Positions 29,722 to 40,793 of a stretch of 64,000 bases of DNA are shown here, one piece after another. The stretch covers positions 434,001 to 498,000 of the forward strand of contig NZ_LMKL01000001.1 in the NCBI RefSeq assembly GCF_001421505.1. The letters are read 5' to 3'. Within the stretch, counting starts at the first letter, position 1. Each line of letters begins with the position of its first letter. The position numbers and the translations under genes are program-made. The notes below the pieces were generated by a model that was given only the letters and a program-made list of their open reading frames with translations, had not been told where the DNA came from and did not search any database. Origin of the DNA: Sphingomonas sp. Leaf17. Its GTDB lineage: Bacteria > Pseudomonadota > Alphaproteobacteria > Sphingomonadales > Sphingomonadaceae.

Positions 29722-31890
29722 TTACTGATTGTCGAGTTGCAGCATGATCGTGGCCAGCGGCGGCAACGTGATCCACGCCGCGCCGTCCTTCGCCTCGACC
29801 GCGCCCATATTGCCAAGGCCGCTGCCCCAATAGTCATGCGCGTCGCTGTTGAAGACTTCGCGCCACACCCCGTTGGCGGGCATCGGCACCCGGTAGGGCG
29901 CGCGCGCGATCGGCGTCATGTTGGCGATCACCACAACGGGTGCCGCCCCCGGGGCCTTGCGCACCCAGGCAAAGACGGAATTGGCCGCGTCGTCGCCGAT
30001 CAGCCAGTCAAACCCGTCCGCCTCGCAATCGCGGGCGTGCAGCGCGGGCGTGGCGCGGTACAGCCGGTTCAGGTCGCGCACCAGCTTGCGCACGCCCTCA
30101 TGCGCCGCCGACACGCGCAAATCCCAGTCAAGCGGCCGATCCTCGCTCCATTCGCGCCGCTGCGCGAACTCCTGTCCCATGAACAGCAGCTTCTTGCCGG
30201 GATGGCCCCACATCAGCGCATAATACGCCCGCAGGTTCGCAAACTGCTGCCAGTCGTCGCCGGCCATCTTGGTCAGCAGCGATCCCTTGCCGTGCACCAC
30301 CTCGTCATGGCTCAGCGGGAGTACGAAGTTCTCGCTGAAGGCATAGGCAAGGCCGAACGTGATCTCGCCATGGTGATGTTTCCGATGCACCGGCTCGCGT
30401 GCCATGTACTGGAGCGTGTCGTGCATGAAACCCATGTTCCACTTGAACCCGAAGCCTAGGTTGGTGCGCGGCCCCTCCACCAGCGCAGGCGCGGATACGC
30501 CGGGCCAGGCGGTCGATTCCTCGGCGACGGTAAACACGCCGGGAAAGCGGCCATAGACCTCGCGGTTGACGCTGCGCAGGAAGTCGACCGCCTCCCAATT
30601 CTCGCGCCCACCTTCGGCATTGGCGATCCATTCGCCGGGTTGCCGCGAATAATCGCGGTACAGCATCGACGCGACCGCATCCACGCGCAGCCCGTCGATG
30701 TGATAGCGTTCGGCCCAGAACAACGCATTGTTGACCAGGAACGCCGCCACCTCGCGCCGCCCGAAATTGTAGATCGCGGTATTCCAGTCCGGGTGGAACC
30801 CCAGGCGCGGATCCTCATGCTCGTACAGCGCGGTGCCGTCGAAATGGGCAAGGCCGTGCGCGTCGGTCGGGAAATGCGCCGGCACCCAGTCGACCAGCAC
30901 ACCAAGCCCCGCGCGGTGCGCGCCATCGACGAAGCGCGCGAACCCGTCGACATCGCCGAACCGCGCGGACGGCGCATACAGGCCGGTCGTCTGATATCCC
31001 CAGCTTGGGTCGTACGGATGCTCGGCGACCGGCATGAACTCGATATGGGTGAAACCCATGTCGACGACGTACGGGATCAGCCGCTCGGCCAGCGCGTCCC
31101 AGGACAGATACCAGCCGCTGGCATCGCGGTCCCACGACCCGGCATGGACCTCGTAGATGCTGATCGCCTCGCGGCGCTGATCGACCGAAGCCCAGTGCGC
31201 GCGGTGCGCGTCGTCGCCCCAGACATGACCGCACGGACCGGCGGTGACGGACGCGGTAGCGGGGCGAAGCTCGGTCGCGACCGCGAACGGATCGGCCTTT
31301 TGCGGCTGGACCTGACCGTCTGCTCCCACGATCTCGAACTTGTAGGCGCGACCGGTGCCGATATCGGGCAGGAAGATCTCCCACACGCCGATGGCTCCGC
31401 GCCGGCGCATCGGATGCCGTCGCCCATCCCAGTCATTGAAGTCCCCGACGACCGACACCCGCCGCGCATTGGGCGCCCAGACCGCGAAGTGCATGCCGTC
31501 GGCACCCTCGTGGTGGATCGGGTGTGCGCCCAGCTTGTCGTACAGCCGGAAATGCGTGCCCTGCGCCATCAGCAGATCGTCGACCGGCCCCAGCACGGGG
31601 CCGAAACTGTACGGATCGGTCACGTCCCACGTCGCGCCGCCACCGGTCGCGCGGTAGCGGATCGGCCGAGGATCGCCCGTCACCAGCCCCTCGAACAGCC
31701 CGGCGTCGTCCACCCGGTCCAGCACGCCGAGCGACACGCCGGTCAGGTCATGCGCCTCCGCCGTTTCCGCCCCCGGCAACCAGACCCGCGCGAAACTGCC
31801 CTGCGGGCTGTCGAACACGCCGAGCAGCGAAAAAGGATCGTCGTGACGCCCATCGAGCAGCGCCCGGATCGCGTCACGCGGCGGCGTCAC
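29722..31890 (-). CDS. glgB: 1,4-alpha-glucan branching enzyme
   Basis: GH13_9 branching enzyme of 722 residues. The N-terminal carbohydrate-binding module shows [21 protein letters not shown]. The catalytic barrel holds [36 protein letters not shown] (nucleophile Asp), [14 protein letters not shown] (acid Glu) and [16 protein letters not shown]. The length is normal. It starts with GTG, which overlaps the glgP stop as GTGA, so it is translated as a pair with the phosphorylase. It adds alpha-1,6 branches to chains made by GlgA. Confidence 0.97.
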   Translation of the reverse strand: MTPPRDAIRALLDGRHDDPFSLLGVFDSPQGSFARVWLPGAETAEAHDLTGVSLGVLDRVDDAGLFEGLVTGDPRPIRYRATGGGATWDVTDPYSFGPVLGPVDDLLMAQGTHFRLYDKLGAHPIHHEGADGMHFAVWAPNARRVSVVGDFNDWDGRRHPMRRRGAIGVWEIFLPDIGTGRAYKFEIVGADGQVQPQKADPFAVATELRPATASVTAGPCGHVWGDDAHRAHWASVDQRREAISIYEVHAGSWDRDASGWYLSWDALAERLIPYVVDMGFTHIEFMPVAEHPYDPSWGYQTTGLYAPSARFGDVDGFARFVDGAHRAGLGVLVDWVPAHFPTDAHGLAHFDGTALYEHEDPRLGFHPDWNTAIYNFGRREVAAFLVNNALFWAERYHIDGLRVDAVASMLYRDYSRQPGEWIANAEGGRENWEAVDFLRSVNREVYGRFPGVFTVAEESTAWPGVSAPALVEGPRTNLGFGFKWNMGFMHDTLQYMAREPVHRKHHHGEITFGLAYAFSENFVLPLSHDEVVHGKGSLLTKMAGDDWQQFANLRAYYALMWGHPGKKLLFMGQEFAQRREWSEDRPLDWDLRVSAAHEGVRKLVRDLNRLYRATPALHARDCEADGFDWLIGDDAANSVFAWVRKAPGAAPVVVIANMTPIARAPYRVPMPANGVWREVFNSDAHDYWGSGLGNMGAVEAKDGAAWITLPPLATIMLQLDNQ

Positions 31891-34409
31891 ATCACGCCCC
31901 AGATGTCGCGCGCATATTCGGCGATCGTGCGGTCGGACGAGAACCAGCCCACGCCCGCCACGTTGCGGATCGCGCTGGCGGCCCAGCCGTCCTTGTCCGC
32001 CCAGCGCCGGTCGATCTCGCGCTGCGCCGATGCATAGGCATCGAAATCGGCGGCGACCATGAACCAGTCGTGCGCGTACAGCCCGTCCATCAACCCGGCA
32101 TAGCGGCCGTGATCGTCGGGCGAGAACACGCCGGAACTGATCGCGTTCACCGCCTGGCGCAGTTCGGGCGATCCTTCGATCACGCTGCGCGGTTCATACC
32201 CGCTCGCACGGCGATCCGCGACCTCGTCGGCGGTCATGCCGAAGATGACGATGTCGTCCGCGCCGACATGATCGCGGATCTCGACGTTCGCGCCGTCCAG
32301 CGTGCCGATCGTCAGCGCACCGTTCAGCGCGAACTTCATGTTGCCGGTGCCCGACGCCTCCATACCGGCGGTCGAGATCTGTTCGGACAGGTCGGCGGCC
32401 GGCACGATCTTCTCGGCCAGCGACACATTGTAGTTCGGCACGAACGCGATGCGCAGCAGCCCGCCGACGCTGGGGTCCGCATTGACCCGCCGCGCGACGT
32501 CATTCGCCAGTTTGATGATGAGTTTAGCGTTATGATAGCTCGACGCGGCCTTGCCCGCGAACAACTTCACGCGCGGGGTCCAGTCGCGTTCGGGGTGGCT
32601 GCGGATCTGGTCGTACAGCGCGACCGTCTCGACGATGTTCAGCAACTGGCGCTTGTATTCGTGGATCCGCTTGATCTGCACGTCGAACAGCGCATCCGGG
32701 TCGACCCGAAGCCCCATGCTCTCGCGAAGATGCGCTGCCAGTGCCACCTTGTTAGAACGCTTCACCGCCATGAACCGCTCCCGGAAACCGGCATCCCCGG
32801 CAAACGGGCGCAGGTCGGTCAGCCTAGTCAGGTCGTCGAGAAAGCCGTCGCCGATCGCCTCGCGGATCAGCGCGGTCAGGCCGGGGTTGCATTCCTGCAA
32901 CCAGCGGCGCGGCGTGATGCCGTTGGTCTTGTTGTTGATCCGCGTCGGATACAGCCTGTGGAAATCGGCAAACACCGTCTGCTTCATCAGGTCGGTGTGC
33001 AGTGCGGCCACGCCATTCACGCTGTGCGCGCCCGCGAACGCCAGATTGGCCATCCGCACCCGCCGCTCACCGCCCTCGTCGATCAGGCTGATCGCCGCGA
33101 TCGCGCGGTCGTCCATGCCCGCGACCGCCCGCGCCTCGCGCAGCAGCTTCGCGTTGATCGCATAGACGATCTGCATGTGGCGCGGCAGAAGCCGCTCGAA
33201 CAGCGGCAGCGGCCAGCTTTCCAGTGCCTCGGGCAGCAGCGTGTGGTTGGTGTAGCCGAACGTCGCCTTGGTGATGCCCCACGCCTCCTCAAACCCCAGG
33301 TCGTGGTGGTCGGTCAGCAGGCGCATCAGTTCGGCGACCGACACCGCCGGATGCGTGTCGTTCAGCTGGATCGCCGCCTTCTCGGCCAGCGTGCGGATGT
33401 CGCCGAAATACTGGACATGCCGCCGGACGATGTCCTGGATCGAGGCGGAGGAGAAGAAATATTCCTGCCGCAGCCGAAGCTCCTGCCCGGCCGCCGACGA
33501 ATCCGACGGGTACAGCACCCGCACCAGCGATTCCGCCCGCGCCTGCCCCGCCAGCGCGCCGATATGGTCGCCCGCGTTGAACGCATCCAGCCGGATCGGG
33601 TCGAACGCCCGCGCGGTCCACAGCCGCAGCGTGTTGACCCGCTTGCCGCGCCATCCGACGACCGGGGTGTCGACCGCCAGCGCCTCCAGCGCCTCGGCCG
33701 GTTTCCAGTGGATCGACCCGTCCTCGTGGCCGACGACCTCGCCGCCGAAGCCGATGAAATACGCGCTCTCGCGCCGCTCGAACTCCCACGGATTACCGTG
33801 CGACAGCCAGTTTTCGGGCAGCTCGACCTGCCAGCCATCGTCGATCCGCTGACGGAACATGCCGTTCACATAACGGATGCCATAGCCGTAGGCCGGCAGG
33901 TCGAGGCTCGCGAGGCTTTCCATAAAGCACGCCGCCAGCCGCCCGAGGCCGCCATTGCCGAGTGCGGCGTCCGGCTCGATCTCCTCCAGCGCGGCCAGCT
34001 CGACGCCAAGCGATGCCAATGCCTCGGTCACTTCGCCGGTCCGGTCCAGATTGGCGATCGCATCGCGCAGCAACCGGCCGATCAGGAACTCCAGACTCAG
34101 ATAATAGACCCGCTTGGCCCCGGCCGCATGCGCCGCCTTGGTCGACGTCATCCAGCGTTCGATGATGTCGTTGCGGATCGTCAGGATCGTCGCGGCCAGC
34201 CAGTCGTGCGGGCGCGCGGCCTGTGCATCCTTGCCGATGCGGTGGACCAGCGTGTCGAGGATCGCCTCCGCCAGCGGGGTCGGCGTTGGCGATCCAGTCG
34301 TCTGGGGCGGTGGCGACAGGGGTGCGGTCGGCGAGGAAGCGATGGTTGTCACGAGAATCCCGGCATCGTTGATCTGACCAGACCTTAACGGCGGCATCGG
34401 ACTTGTCAT
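31887..34409 (-). CDS. glgP: Glycogen phosphorylase
   Basis: GT35 phosphorylase of 840 residues that releases glucose-1-phosphate from glycogen. The PLP-site sequence [20 protein letters not shown], with the Schiff-base lysine, lies at about 645-665. Other blocks are [49 protein letters not shown] and [10 protein letters not shown]. The first 20-30 residues are low-complexity ([12 protein letters not shown]), so a later start is possible; a GTG at 34352 is one candidate. It heads the glycogen operon and is divergent from the CitE-like gene, with 43 bases between the two ATGs. Any promoter for the operon must therefore lie close to or overlap that gene's 5' end. Confidence 0.96.
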   Translation of the reverse strand: MTSPMPPLRSGQINDAGILVTTIASSPTAPLSPPPQTTGSPTPTPLAEAILDTLVHRIGKDAQAARPHDWLAATILTIRNDIIERWMTSTKAAHAAGAKRVYYLSLEFLIGRLLRDAIANLDRTGEVTEALASLGVELAALEEIEPDAALGNGGLGRLAACFMESLASLDLPAYGYGIRYVNGMFRQRIDDGWQVELPENWLSHGNPWEFERRESAYFIGFGGEVVGHEDGSIHWKPAEALEALAVDTPVVGWRGKRVNTLRLWTARAFDPIRLDAFNAGDHIGALAGQARAESLVRVLYPSDSSAAGQELRLRQEYFFSSASIQDIVRRHVQYFGDIRTLAEKAAIQLNDTHPAVSVAELMRLLTDHHDLGFEEAWGITKATFGYTNHTLLPEALESWPLPLFERLLPRHMQIVYAINAKLLREARAVAGMDDRAIAAISLIDEGGERRVRMANLAFAGAHSVNGVAALHTDLMKQTVFADFHRLYPTRINNKTNGITPRRWLQECNPGLTALIREAIGDGFLDDLTRLTDLRPFAGDAGFRERFMAVKRSNKVALAAHLRESMGLRVDPDALFDVQIKRIHEYKRQLLNIVETVALYDQIRSHPERDWTPRVKLFAGKAASSYHNAKLIIKLANDVARRVNADPSVGGLLRIAFVPNYNVSLAEKIVPAADLSEQISTAGMEASGTGNMKFALNGALTIGTLDGANVEIRDHVGADDIVIFGMTADEVADRRASGYEPRSVIEGSPELRQAVNAISSGVFSPDDHGRYAGLMDGLYAHDWFMVAADFDAYASAQREIDRRWADKDGWAASAIRNVAGVGWFSSDRTIAEYARDIWGVM

Positions 34410-34452
34410 GCGCTGTTTCCCCGTCGGGGCGGATCAGGCTATATTTTCGGGC

Positions 34453-35298
34453 ATGACCGCTTTTTTCCGCCACCGCAGCGCGCTGTTCATGCCCGCCTCC
34501 AACCCCCGCGCCATCGCCAAGGCGCGCACGCTGCCGTGCGACATCGTGATCCTCGACCTGGAGGACGCGGTGGCGCCGGATCAAAAGGCACAGGCCCGTA
34601 CCGCCGCGCGCGCCGCGATCGCGGACGGCGGGTTCGGCGACCGTCCGGTCGTCCTGCGGGTCAACGCGCTCGACACCGAATGGTCGTTCGAGGATCTGGA
34701 TGCCGCCCGCACGAGCGGGGTCGACGCGGTGCTGGTGCCCAAGGCGACGCCCGCTGCGTTGCGGGACGCCCGCGCGGCGCTGGGGCCGGACGGGCCACCG
34801 TTGTGGGCGATGATCGAGACTTGCGGCGCGATGCTCGACCTGCGCGATATCGTCCGCGCCGCGCCAACGCTGAACCTGACCACGCTGGTGGCCGGCACCA
34901 ATGATCTGGCCAAGGACATGCGCTGCCGCCCCGATGCCGCGCGCACGCCGCTGTTGCCCGCGCTTGCCGCGATCGTCACCGCCGCCCGCGCGGGTGGGTT
35001 GGTCGCGCTGGACGGTGTCTGCAACGCGATCGACGATGCCGACCGGCTGGCCGCCGAATGTCGGCAGGGCGCGGACTTCGGCTGCGACGGCAAGACGCTG
35101 ATCCACCCCGCACAGATCGCTGCCGCCAACGCCGCCTTCGCCCCCGACGCCGCGACGCTCGACTGGGCAACGCGCGTCGTCGCCGCCTTCGACAACCCCG
35201 CCACCGCCAATCGTGGGGCGATCCGCCTGGATGGCGCGATGGTCGAGCGGCTGCATCTGGACGAGGCCCGCCGGATTCTGGCCAGCGCTACCGAATGA
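34453..35298 (+). CDS. HpcH/HpaI aldolase / CitE-like acyl-CoA lyase
   Basis: The 281-residue protein is a TIM-barrel CoA lyase of the CitE/malyl-CoA lyase family. The N-terminus RSALFMPASNPRAIAKA and the DIVILDLEDAVAPDQK block are family hallmarks. The metal-ligand Glu is in WAMIETCGAMLDL and the Asp in GTNDLAKDMR, followed by GLVALDGVCNAI and the DFGCDGKTLIHPAQI block. It probably cleaves or forms malyl-, citramalyl- or beta-methylmalyl-CoA. No citrate lyase alpha or gamma subunits are present, so it is unlikely to be a true citrate lyase subunit. The MHS transporter downstream is 84 bases away and may share the transcript. Confidence 0.88.
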   Translation: MTAFFRHRSALFMPASNPRAIAKARTLPCDIVILDLEDAVAPDQKAQARTAARAAIADGGFGDRPVVLRVNALDTEWSFEDLDAARTSGVDAVLVPKATPAALRDARAALGPDGPPLWAMIETCGAMLDLRDIVRAAPTLNLTTLVAGTNDLAKDMRCRPDAARTPLLPALAAIVTAARAGGLVALDGVCNAIDDADRLAAECRQGADFGCDGKTLIHPAQIAAANAAFAPDAATLDWATRVVAAFDNPATANRGAIRLDGAMVERLHLDEARRILASATE

Positions 35299-35382
35299 CC
35301 CCATGCGGCGGGGGTCGCACAACGGTGAATGGCGGCGTAAGACGCTAACCCATGTAAACCGCCAACCGGGAGAGACGGCGCG

Positions 35383-36669
35383 ATGATCGAGACAAAGCGG
35401 ATCAAATCGATCATCGGCGGGGCGGCCGGCAATCTGGTCGAATGGTATGACTGGTACGCCTATTCGGCGTTCACGCTGTACTTCGCGCCCGTATTCTTCC
35501 CCTCGGACGACCCCACCGCGCAGTTGCTGAGCACGGCGGCGGTCTTCGCCGTCGGCTTCCTGATGCGCCCGATCGGCGCGTGGGTGATGGGCATCTATGC
35601 CGACCGGCGCGGACGCAAGGCGGGGCTTACGCTGTCGGTCACGCTGATGTGCCTCGGCTCGCTCATCATCGCGGTCTGTCCGGGCTATGCCACCATCGGC
35701 GTCGCCGCGCCGATCCTGCTGGTTGTCGCGCGGATGATCCAGGGTCTGAGCGTCGGCGGCGAATATGGCGCGTCGGCGACCTATCTCAGCGAGATGGCGG
35801 GCAAGACGAACCGCGGCTTCTTCTCCAGCTTCCAGTATGTCACGCTGATCGCCGGCCAGCTGATCGCGCTGGCCGTCCTGCTGCTGCTCCAGGCGGTGAT
35901 GCCCGAGGCGGCGCTGGAGGCGTGGGGCTGGCGCATCCCGTTCGCGGTCGGGGCCGCACTGGCGCTGGTCGTATTCCGCATCCGCCGTGGCCTTGCCGAG
36001 ACGCAGGCCTATCAGAATGCCGACAAGGAAAGCACCGCCACCGGCGCACCGAAATCGTCGGGCTGGATGCTGTTCAGCAAATACCCGAAGGAGGCGTTCA
36101 CGGTCGTCATGATGACCGCCGGCGGGACGCTCGCCTTCTACGCCTACACGACCTACATGCAGAAATACCTCGTCAACTCGGCCGGGTTCGACAAGGTGAC
36201 CGGCACGCGGATCGTCGCTGCCGCCACCTTCCTCTACATGCTGCTGCAACCGGCCGCCGGCGCACTGTCGGACCGGATCGGCCGGCGGCCGCTGATGATC
36301 GCGTTCGGCGTGCTGGGCATGATCTTCACCGTGCCGATCTTCTCGGGCATCGCCGCCGTGGGCACGCCGTTCGGCGCGTTCCTGCTCGTGACCGCCGCGC
36401 TGGTGATCGTCACCGGCTATACCGCGATCAACGCGGTGGTGAAGGCGGAGCTGTTTCCGGCGCACATCCGCGCGCTGGGCGTCGCCCTGCCCTATGCCAT
36501 CGCCAACACGCTGTTCGGCGGTACCGCCGAATATGTCGCGCTGTGGCTGAAGTCGAAGGGGGTGGAACAGTATTTCTTCTGGTACGTCACGGCGATGATC
36601 GGCGTCTCCCTGATCGCCTTCATCAAGATGCGCGACAGCCAGAAGCACAGCCGGATCGTCGAGGACTGA
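35383..36669 (+). CDS. MHS-family MFS transporter (dicarboxylate/alpha-ketoglutarate permease-like)
   Basis: The 428-residue protein has 12 predicted helices and the metabolite:H+ symporter (MHS) pattern. GGAAGNLVEWYDWYAYSAF at the N-terminus is the hallmark of KgtP/ProP-type carriers. The MFS loop motif appears as YADRRGRKAGL between helices 2 and 3, then GLSVGGEYGASATYLSEMA in helix 4, and LSDRIGRRPLM in the second half. MHS proteins import organic acids or betaines by proton symport. Its position after a CoA-lyase gene fits an organic acid substrate, but that is inference. A GGGAGAG ribosome site precedes the ATG. Confidence 0.9.
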   Translation: MIETKRIKSIIGGAAGNLVEWYDWYAYSAFTLYFAPVFFPSDDPTAQLLSTAAVFAVGFLMRPIGAWVMGIYADRRGRKAGLTLSVTLMCLGSLIIAVCPGYATIGVAAPILLVVARMIQGLSVGGEYGASATYLSEMAGKTNRGFFSSFQYVTLIAGQLIALAVLLLLQAVMPEAALEAWGWRIPFAVGAALALVVFRIRRGLAETQAYQNADKESTATGAPKSSGWMLFSKYPKEAFTVVMMTAGGTLAFYAYTTYMQKYLVNSAGFDKVTGTRIVAAATFLYMLLQPAAGALSDRIGRRPLMIAFGVLGMIFTVPIFSGIAAVGTPFGAFLLVTAALVIVTGYTAINAVVKAELFPAHIRALGVALPYAIANTLFGGTAEYVALWLKSKGVEQYFFWYVTAMIGVSLIAFIKMRDSQKHSRIVED

Positions 36670-36739
36670 ACGCCACTTTCCGGCTTCCGCCCGCTCAAAT
36701 GTCCGACTAATCGACGGCAAGGATCGTAGGAGAGACAGG

Positions 36740-37603
36740 ATGGAAAGCCGGATCGTTTGGCCGCTGGCCGCGCAGCTTGGCGAAGGACCGCTCTGGGTCG
36801 CTGAAGACGCGGCACTGTGGTTCGTCGATATCAAGGGGCATGCGATCCACCGGTTCGATCCAGCGACGCAGGCGGGCACCAGCTATCCGGTCGACGGTCC
36901 CGCCAGCTTCCTGGTGCTGGCGGCCGATGGCGGATTGCTGGTCGGCATCCGGGGGCACCTGCACCGCTTCCGCGACGGCATGCTCTCGGCCCCGATCGCG
37001 GCGATCGACATGCCCGCGCACAACCGGACCAACGACGCCACCGTCGATGCGCGCGGACGCCTGTGGTTCGGGACGATGGACGACAACGAGACGCTGGCGA
37101 CCGGCGCGGTCCATGTCTTCGACGGTCGCGACATTAGCGCGGTCGGCGGCCAATGCGTCATCACCAACGGTCCCGCGACCAGTCCCGACGGCCGGTTCCT
37201 GTATCATGTCGATACGCTGGGCCGCACCGTCACCCGCTTCGATATTTCGGCCGGTGACCTGCTGCGCGACGGCGAACCCTTCATCGCGATCGAGGACGGG
37301 GCTGGTCATCCCGACGGGGTCAGCGTCGATTCCGAGGGCTGCGTCTGGGTCGCGCTCTGGGGCGGCTGGGGCGTGCGGCGCTACGCCCCCGACGGCACGT
37401 TGCTGGCGACCGTTGCGTTGCCCGTGCCGAATGTCACCAAGGTCGCGTTTGGCGGCCCCGACCTGCGGACCGCCTATGCGACGACCGCCTGGAAGGGCCT
37501 GTCCGACGCCGAGCGCGCGGCCGCGCCACTGGCCGGCGGTCTGTTCGCCTTCGATGCCCCTGCCCCCGGACTGCCCGCCAATGCGGTAACGATGGCGGTT
37601 TAG
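36740..37603 (+). CDS. SMP-30/gluconolactonase-like sugar lactonase
   Basis: The 287-residue six-bladed beta-propeller belongs to the SMP-30/LRE family. Family blocks are LGEGPLWVAEDAALWFVDI near the start with the metal-ligand Glu, NRTNDATVDARGRLWFGTMD at about 95 with the Asn, and DGVSVDSEGCVWVALWGGWGVRRY at about 195 with the Asp. The metal-binding residues appear intact. It would open lactones of gluconate-, arabinonate- or galactonate-type sugars. A GGAGAG ribosome site is clear. The neighbouring organic-acid transporter makes a sugar-acid pathway possible. Confidence 0.88.
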   Translation: MESRIVWPLAAQLGEGPLWVAEDAALWFVDIKGHAIHRFDPATQAGTSYPVDGPASFLVLAADGGLLVGIRGHLHRFRDGMLSAPIAAIDMPAHNRTNDATVDARGRLWFGTMDDNETLATGAVHVFDGRDISAVGGQCVITNGPATSPDGRFLYHVDTLGRTVTRFDISAGDLLRDGEPFIAIEDGAGHPDGVSVDSEGCVWVALWGGWGVRRYAPDGTLLATVALPVPNVTKVAFGGPDLRTAYATTAWKGLSDAERAAAPLAGGLFAFDAPAPGLPANAVTMAV

Positions 37604-37648
37604 GTTCAGCCGGCTGGCGTCGGCGCGGATCGGCGCTAGTCTACCCAA

Positions 37649-38581
37649 ATGGATTCCCTTGCCGCCATCGTCGCCGACATCGCCGCGGAAATGGCGGCCG
37701 CGCCCGATCGTGGTGCGGTCGCCGATTATATCCCGCCGCTGGCCACCGTGCCGCTGTCGCATTTCGGCATGGCGGTGGTGGAGGCGGACGGCACCTGCCA
37801 TGTAGCCGGCGACGCCGACCAGACGTTCTCGATCCAGAGCATATCCAAGGTCTTCGCGCTGACGCTGGCGCTGGGCGCGGTCGGCGACCAGTTGTGGCGG
37901 CGGGTCGGCCGGGAGCCGTCGGGCAGCGCGTTCAATTCGATCGTCCAGCTGGAAACCGAACGCGGGGTGCCGCGCAACCCGTTCATCAACGCCGGTGCGA
38001 TCGTCGTGTCCGACATGCTGCTGGCCGGCTATGCCCCGCGCGAGGCGATCGGCGAAATCCTGCGCTTCGTCCGCGCGCTGGCGAATGACGACGCGATCTT
38101 CATCGACGAGGCGGTGGCGCTGGCCGAAGCAGGATCAGGCTTTCGCAACATCGCGCTCGCCAATTACATCCGCGCGTTCGGCAATCTGCATCATCCGGTC
38201 GAACGGACGCTGGGGGTTTATTTCCATCAATGCGCGCTGGCGATGACGTGCCGCCAACTCGCCCACGCCGGGCGCTACCTGATGGCCGGGGGGATCAATC
38301 CCGCCACCGGCCGATCGGTCGTGTCGGCCCAGCGCGCGCGCCGCATCAACGCGGTCATGATGACCTGCGGCCATTATGACGGGTCGGGCGAGTTCGCCTA
38401 CCGGGTCGGCCTGCCCGGCAAGTCCGGCGTGGGCGGCGGCATCCTGGCGATCGCGCCGGGCAAGGCCAGCATCGCGGTCTGGTCGCCCGGCCTGAACGCG
38501 CGCGGCAATTCCCAGCTCGGCACGCTGGCGCTGGAGCGGCTGGTGCAGCGGACCGGCTGGTCGGTGTTCGACCCCGACTGA
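37649..38581 (+). CDS. glsA: Glutaminase A
   Basis: Serine-dependent beta-lactamase-like glutaminase of 310 residues, hydrolysing glutamine to glutamate and ammonia. The catalytic Ser-Lys pair sits in [12 protein letters not shown] at about residue 62-66. [18 protein letters not shown], the [15 protein letters not shown] block and the C-terminal [27 protein letters not shown] are typical. The length and order fit GlsA. It ends six bases from the convergent AsmA gene. Its link to the preceding transporter and lactonase genes is only by position. Confidence 0.95.
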   Translation: MDSLAAIVADIAAEMAAAPDRGAVADYIPPLATVPLSHFGMAVVEADGTCHVAGDADQTFSIQSISKVFALTLALGAVGDQLWRRVGREPSGSAFNSIVQLETERGVPRNPFINAGAIVVSDMLLAGYAPREAIGEILRFVRALANDDAIFIDEAVALAEAGSGFRNIALANYIRAFGNLHHPVERTLGVYFHQCALAMTCRQLAHAGRYLMAGGINPATGRSVVSAQRARRINAVMMTCGHYDGSGEFAYRVGLPGKSGVGGGILAIAPGKASIAVWSPGLNARGNSQLGTLALERLVQRTGWSVFDPD

Positions 38582-38587
38582 GGCGTT

Positions 38588-40684
38588 TCAGAACAACCCC
38601 AGAAACTTCTTTTTCTTCGGCGCCTTGCTCGTCGTGCCATTGCCGACGTCCGACCGCGCGTCCCCCTCGTCGGTACGCTGCGCCTTCGCCCGCGCGCCAG
38701 CCAGCACCGGACCGCAGGCCGCCGCCTTTGCATCGCCGACATCGACAAACGCCAGGATCGCCGCCGGCGGCGTCGCCAGCAGGCCAAGGCCCAGACCGAC
38801 ACCGGCGCGGCTCAGCAACTGCGGGCTGATGACCGACAGCGACGGCCGCGAGAAATAGCCGCCAAGCCCGACCGGCGACTGGCCCGACAACAGGCTGAAC
38901 TTCTTGCCGTCGGCACGGAACGCCAGGTCCATACGCTCGGTCCGGAAACTGAACCCGCCGCGACCGGTGATGACGCTCTTGGCCGTGTCGATCAGGATCG
39001 GGTCGGCCGCCGCGATGCCGTTTCGCACGGTAAAGCCGATCAGCCCGCAATTGATCTGGACCGGCTCCTTCAGCCGCCCCTGGAACATCTTTTGCGCAAA
39101 CGTCCCGATGTCCAGCTCGGCCAACTGGACGTTGCCGGTCGACAGCGTGCCGCGCGGCATCGTCGCCGCGATCCGGCCATCGGCAGTGGACAGCGAATCG
39201 TGGATCGTGTCGCCATCCCCCTCAAGCTGCGCCCGCCCCTTGATGAGGCCGGTCGTCCCCGCCTCGGTCACGCCGAATCCGGCGAGCAACCGGCCCATCG
39301 GCGTCGGGGCGAGACGAATGTCGTAACTGGTATGCGCCGGCCGCTTGCGCGTATCGACCGTCACGTCGGCAGCGATATTGCCCCGCGCCATCGACAGGGT
39401 CAGCGGCGACAACGTCATGACGCCGTTCTTCAGCGCCAGCGTCAGCGCGATGTCGGACAGGGGTATCTTGCGCGACCGGACCTTGTCGACGGTGTACCGG
39501 ACGTCGGCATCGAACTGGCGCATCGCGGCCACCCGCAACGGCGCATCGGGCAGCATGAGCGCCGGCGGGGCACCCGTCGCCCGCGCCGCCGCCTGGAACC
39601 CGCGCGTGGCGACGATATCGGGATTATAGCCGATGAAGGGCGCGACATCGACGATATCGAGCGTCCGCGTGGCGAGCGTCGCGGCGATGTGCACACGCGG
39701 CCCGCCATTGTTCACGGTGAAGCGGCCGGCGATGTCGCTGTCACCAAACCGGCCGATCAGCCGGCGGAAGCGATATTCGTCGCCCTTTTTCACCAGCTGC
39801 GCGGTCATCCGGTAGGCGCGCGTTTCCGGCACGACCACGCCGATGATACCCAGCAACTCGTCGACATTGCGTCCGCGCGCCGCCACAGCCAGCGGCACGC
39901 CCTCGATATCGGCGACCGAGGGCAGCACGCCGGCCACGCCGATCACGTTGTTCGCCGCCACCGCGCGCAGCTTCAGCCGGTTGCGCCCGCGCGCCACCGT
40001 CTCGTCGGGCGACAGCAGCGCCCCGGTCACGGTGAAGGGCGTATCGCGAACGACCCCCTTGCCATCAAACGATACGGAACGGCCGATCCGGGTATCGGCG
40101 GACCGGACCGTGTCGAACGCGATATCGGCCAGAAGGCGCATCCGCGGGTCGCGGTAACGCAGGGTCGTTCCGCTGACGACGGCCCGGTCGATGGTCGGAA
40201 ACTCCAGCGGAGCACCGCCCTTTTTTTCGCTGAACGTCCAGCTGTTGGTGGTGTGGGCCGCATTCCATTCCAGATCGACCGCGCCCTTGTCCATGGTCAG
40301 CGCGTACAGCCGCCGCCGCCCGAAGATCAGCGACAGCGGAGCGATCCGCGCGTCCAGCCGGTCGGCGGTGAACAGCATCGGCTTCGTCGCCCAGGCGGGA
40401 TTGCCGATCGCCAGCCCGTCCGCGACCAGTTTCAACTGGAACGGCGCGAAATACAGCTGGAAATCGCCCCGCACGGTGACGCTGCGGTGCGTGAGACCGC
40501 CGACCAGCCGCTCGAACGGGTGGCGCAGGAACCGACCCTTCGTGATGTACAGGACCAGCCAGCACAGCAGCAGCGCCGCGACTGCTCCCAACACTATCCG
40601 GTACAGGACAACGCGCCGCCATCGCCGGGTGGTGGAGATTTCGTAATCGGTCGTCATTCCTGCGGTCGTCGCATCCGTCATCAT
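38588..40684 (-). CDS. AsmA-family envelope protein
   Basis: The protein has about 698 residues. An N-terminal membrane helix (VVLYRIVLGAVAALLLCWLVLYI) anchors a long periplasmic beta-rich region. The AsmA pattern is seen in VTVRGDFQLYFAPFQLKLVADGLAIGN near residue 75 and in the C-terminal repeats that include LDIGTFAQKMFQGRLKEPV and FSLLSGQSPVGLGGYFSRPS. AsmA proteins form tube-like bridges that carry phospholipids to the outer membrane. The start is uncertain: ATG at 40684 or 40681 is preferred over a TTG at 40693. A signal peptide is replaced by the anchor. Confidence 0.88.
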   Translation of the reverse strand: MMTDATTAGMTTDYEISTTRRWRRVVLYRIVLGAVAALLLCWLVLYITKGRFLRHPFERLVGGLTHRSVTVRGDFQLYFAPFQLKLVADGLAIGNPAWATKPMLFTADRLDARIAPLSLIFGRRRLYALTMDKGAVDLEWNAAHTTNSWTFSEKKGGAPLEFPTIDRAVVSGTTLRYRDPRMRLLADIAFDTVRSADTRIGRSVSFDGKGVVRDTPFTVTGALLSPDETVARGRNRLKLRAVAANNVIGVAGVLPSVADIEGVPLAVAARGRNVDELLGIIGVVVPETRAYRMTAQLVKKGDEYRFRRLIGRFGDSDIAGRFTVNNGGPRVHIAATLATRTLDIVDVAPFIGYNPDIVATRGFQAAARATGAPPALMLPDAPLRVAAMRQFDADVRYTVDKVRSRKIPLSDIALTLALKNGVMTLSPLTLSMARGNIAADVTVDTRKRPAHTSYDIRLAPTPMGRLLAGFGVTEAGTTGLIKGRAQLEGDGDTIHDSLSTADGRIAATMPRGTLSTGNVQLAELDIGTFAQKMFQGRLKEPVQINCGLIGFTVRNGIAAADPILIDTAKSVITGRGGFSFRTERMDLAFRADGKKFSLLSGQSPVGLGGYFSRPSLSVISPQLLSRAGVGLGLGLLATPPAAILAFVDVGDAKAAACGPVLAGARAKAQRTDEGDARSDVGNGTTSKAPKKKKFLGLF

Positions 40685-40793
40685 GCTTCCCAACGATCGC
40701 CAGACATTGCGCCGGTCCTGGCTCAGAATCCTGTTGGCACCACCAACGCATCGGCCGATGATTCGAGCCGATCGGCTGTTTCGTGACGACGGT

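Noticed and set aside
31524..34388. 954-codon plus-strand frame opposite glgP
   Set aside because: It is a shadow of glgP, low in hydrophobic order and without motifs.
33793..36879. Very long open frame (about 1,028 codons) on the minus strand across glgP and the CitE and MHS genes
   Set aside because: It runs antisense to clear genes and contains long Arg/Gly/Ala/Asp-rich stretches typical of GC-rich shadow frames, with no domain match.
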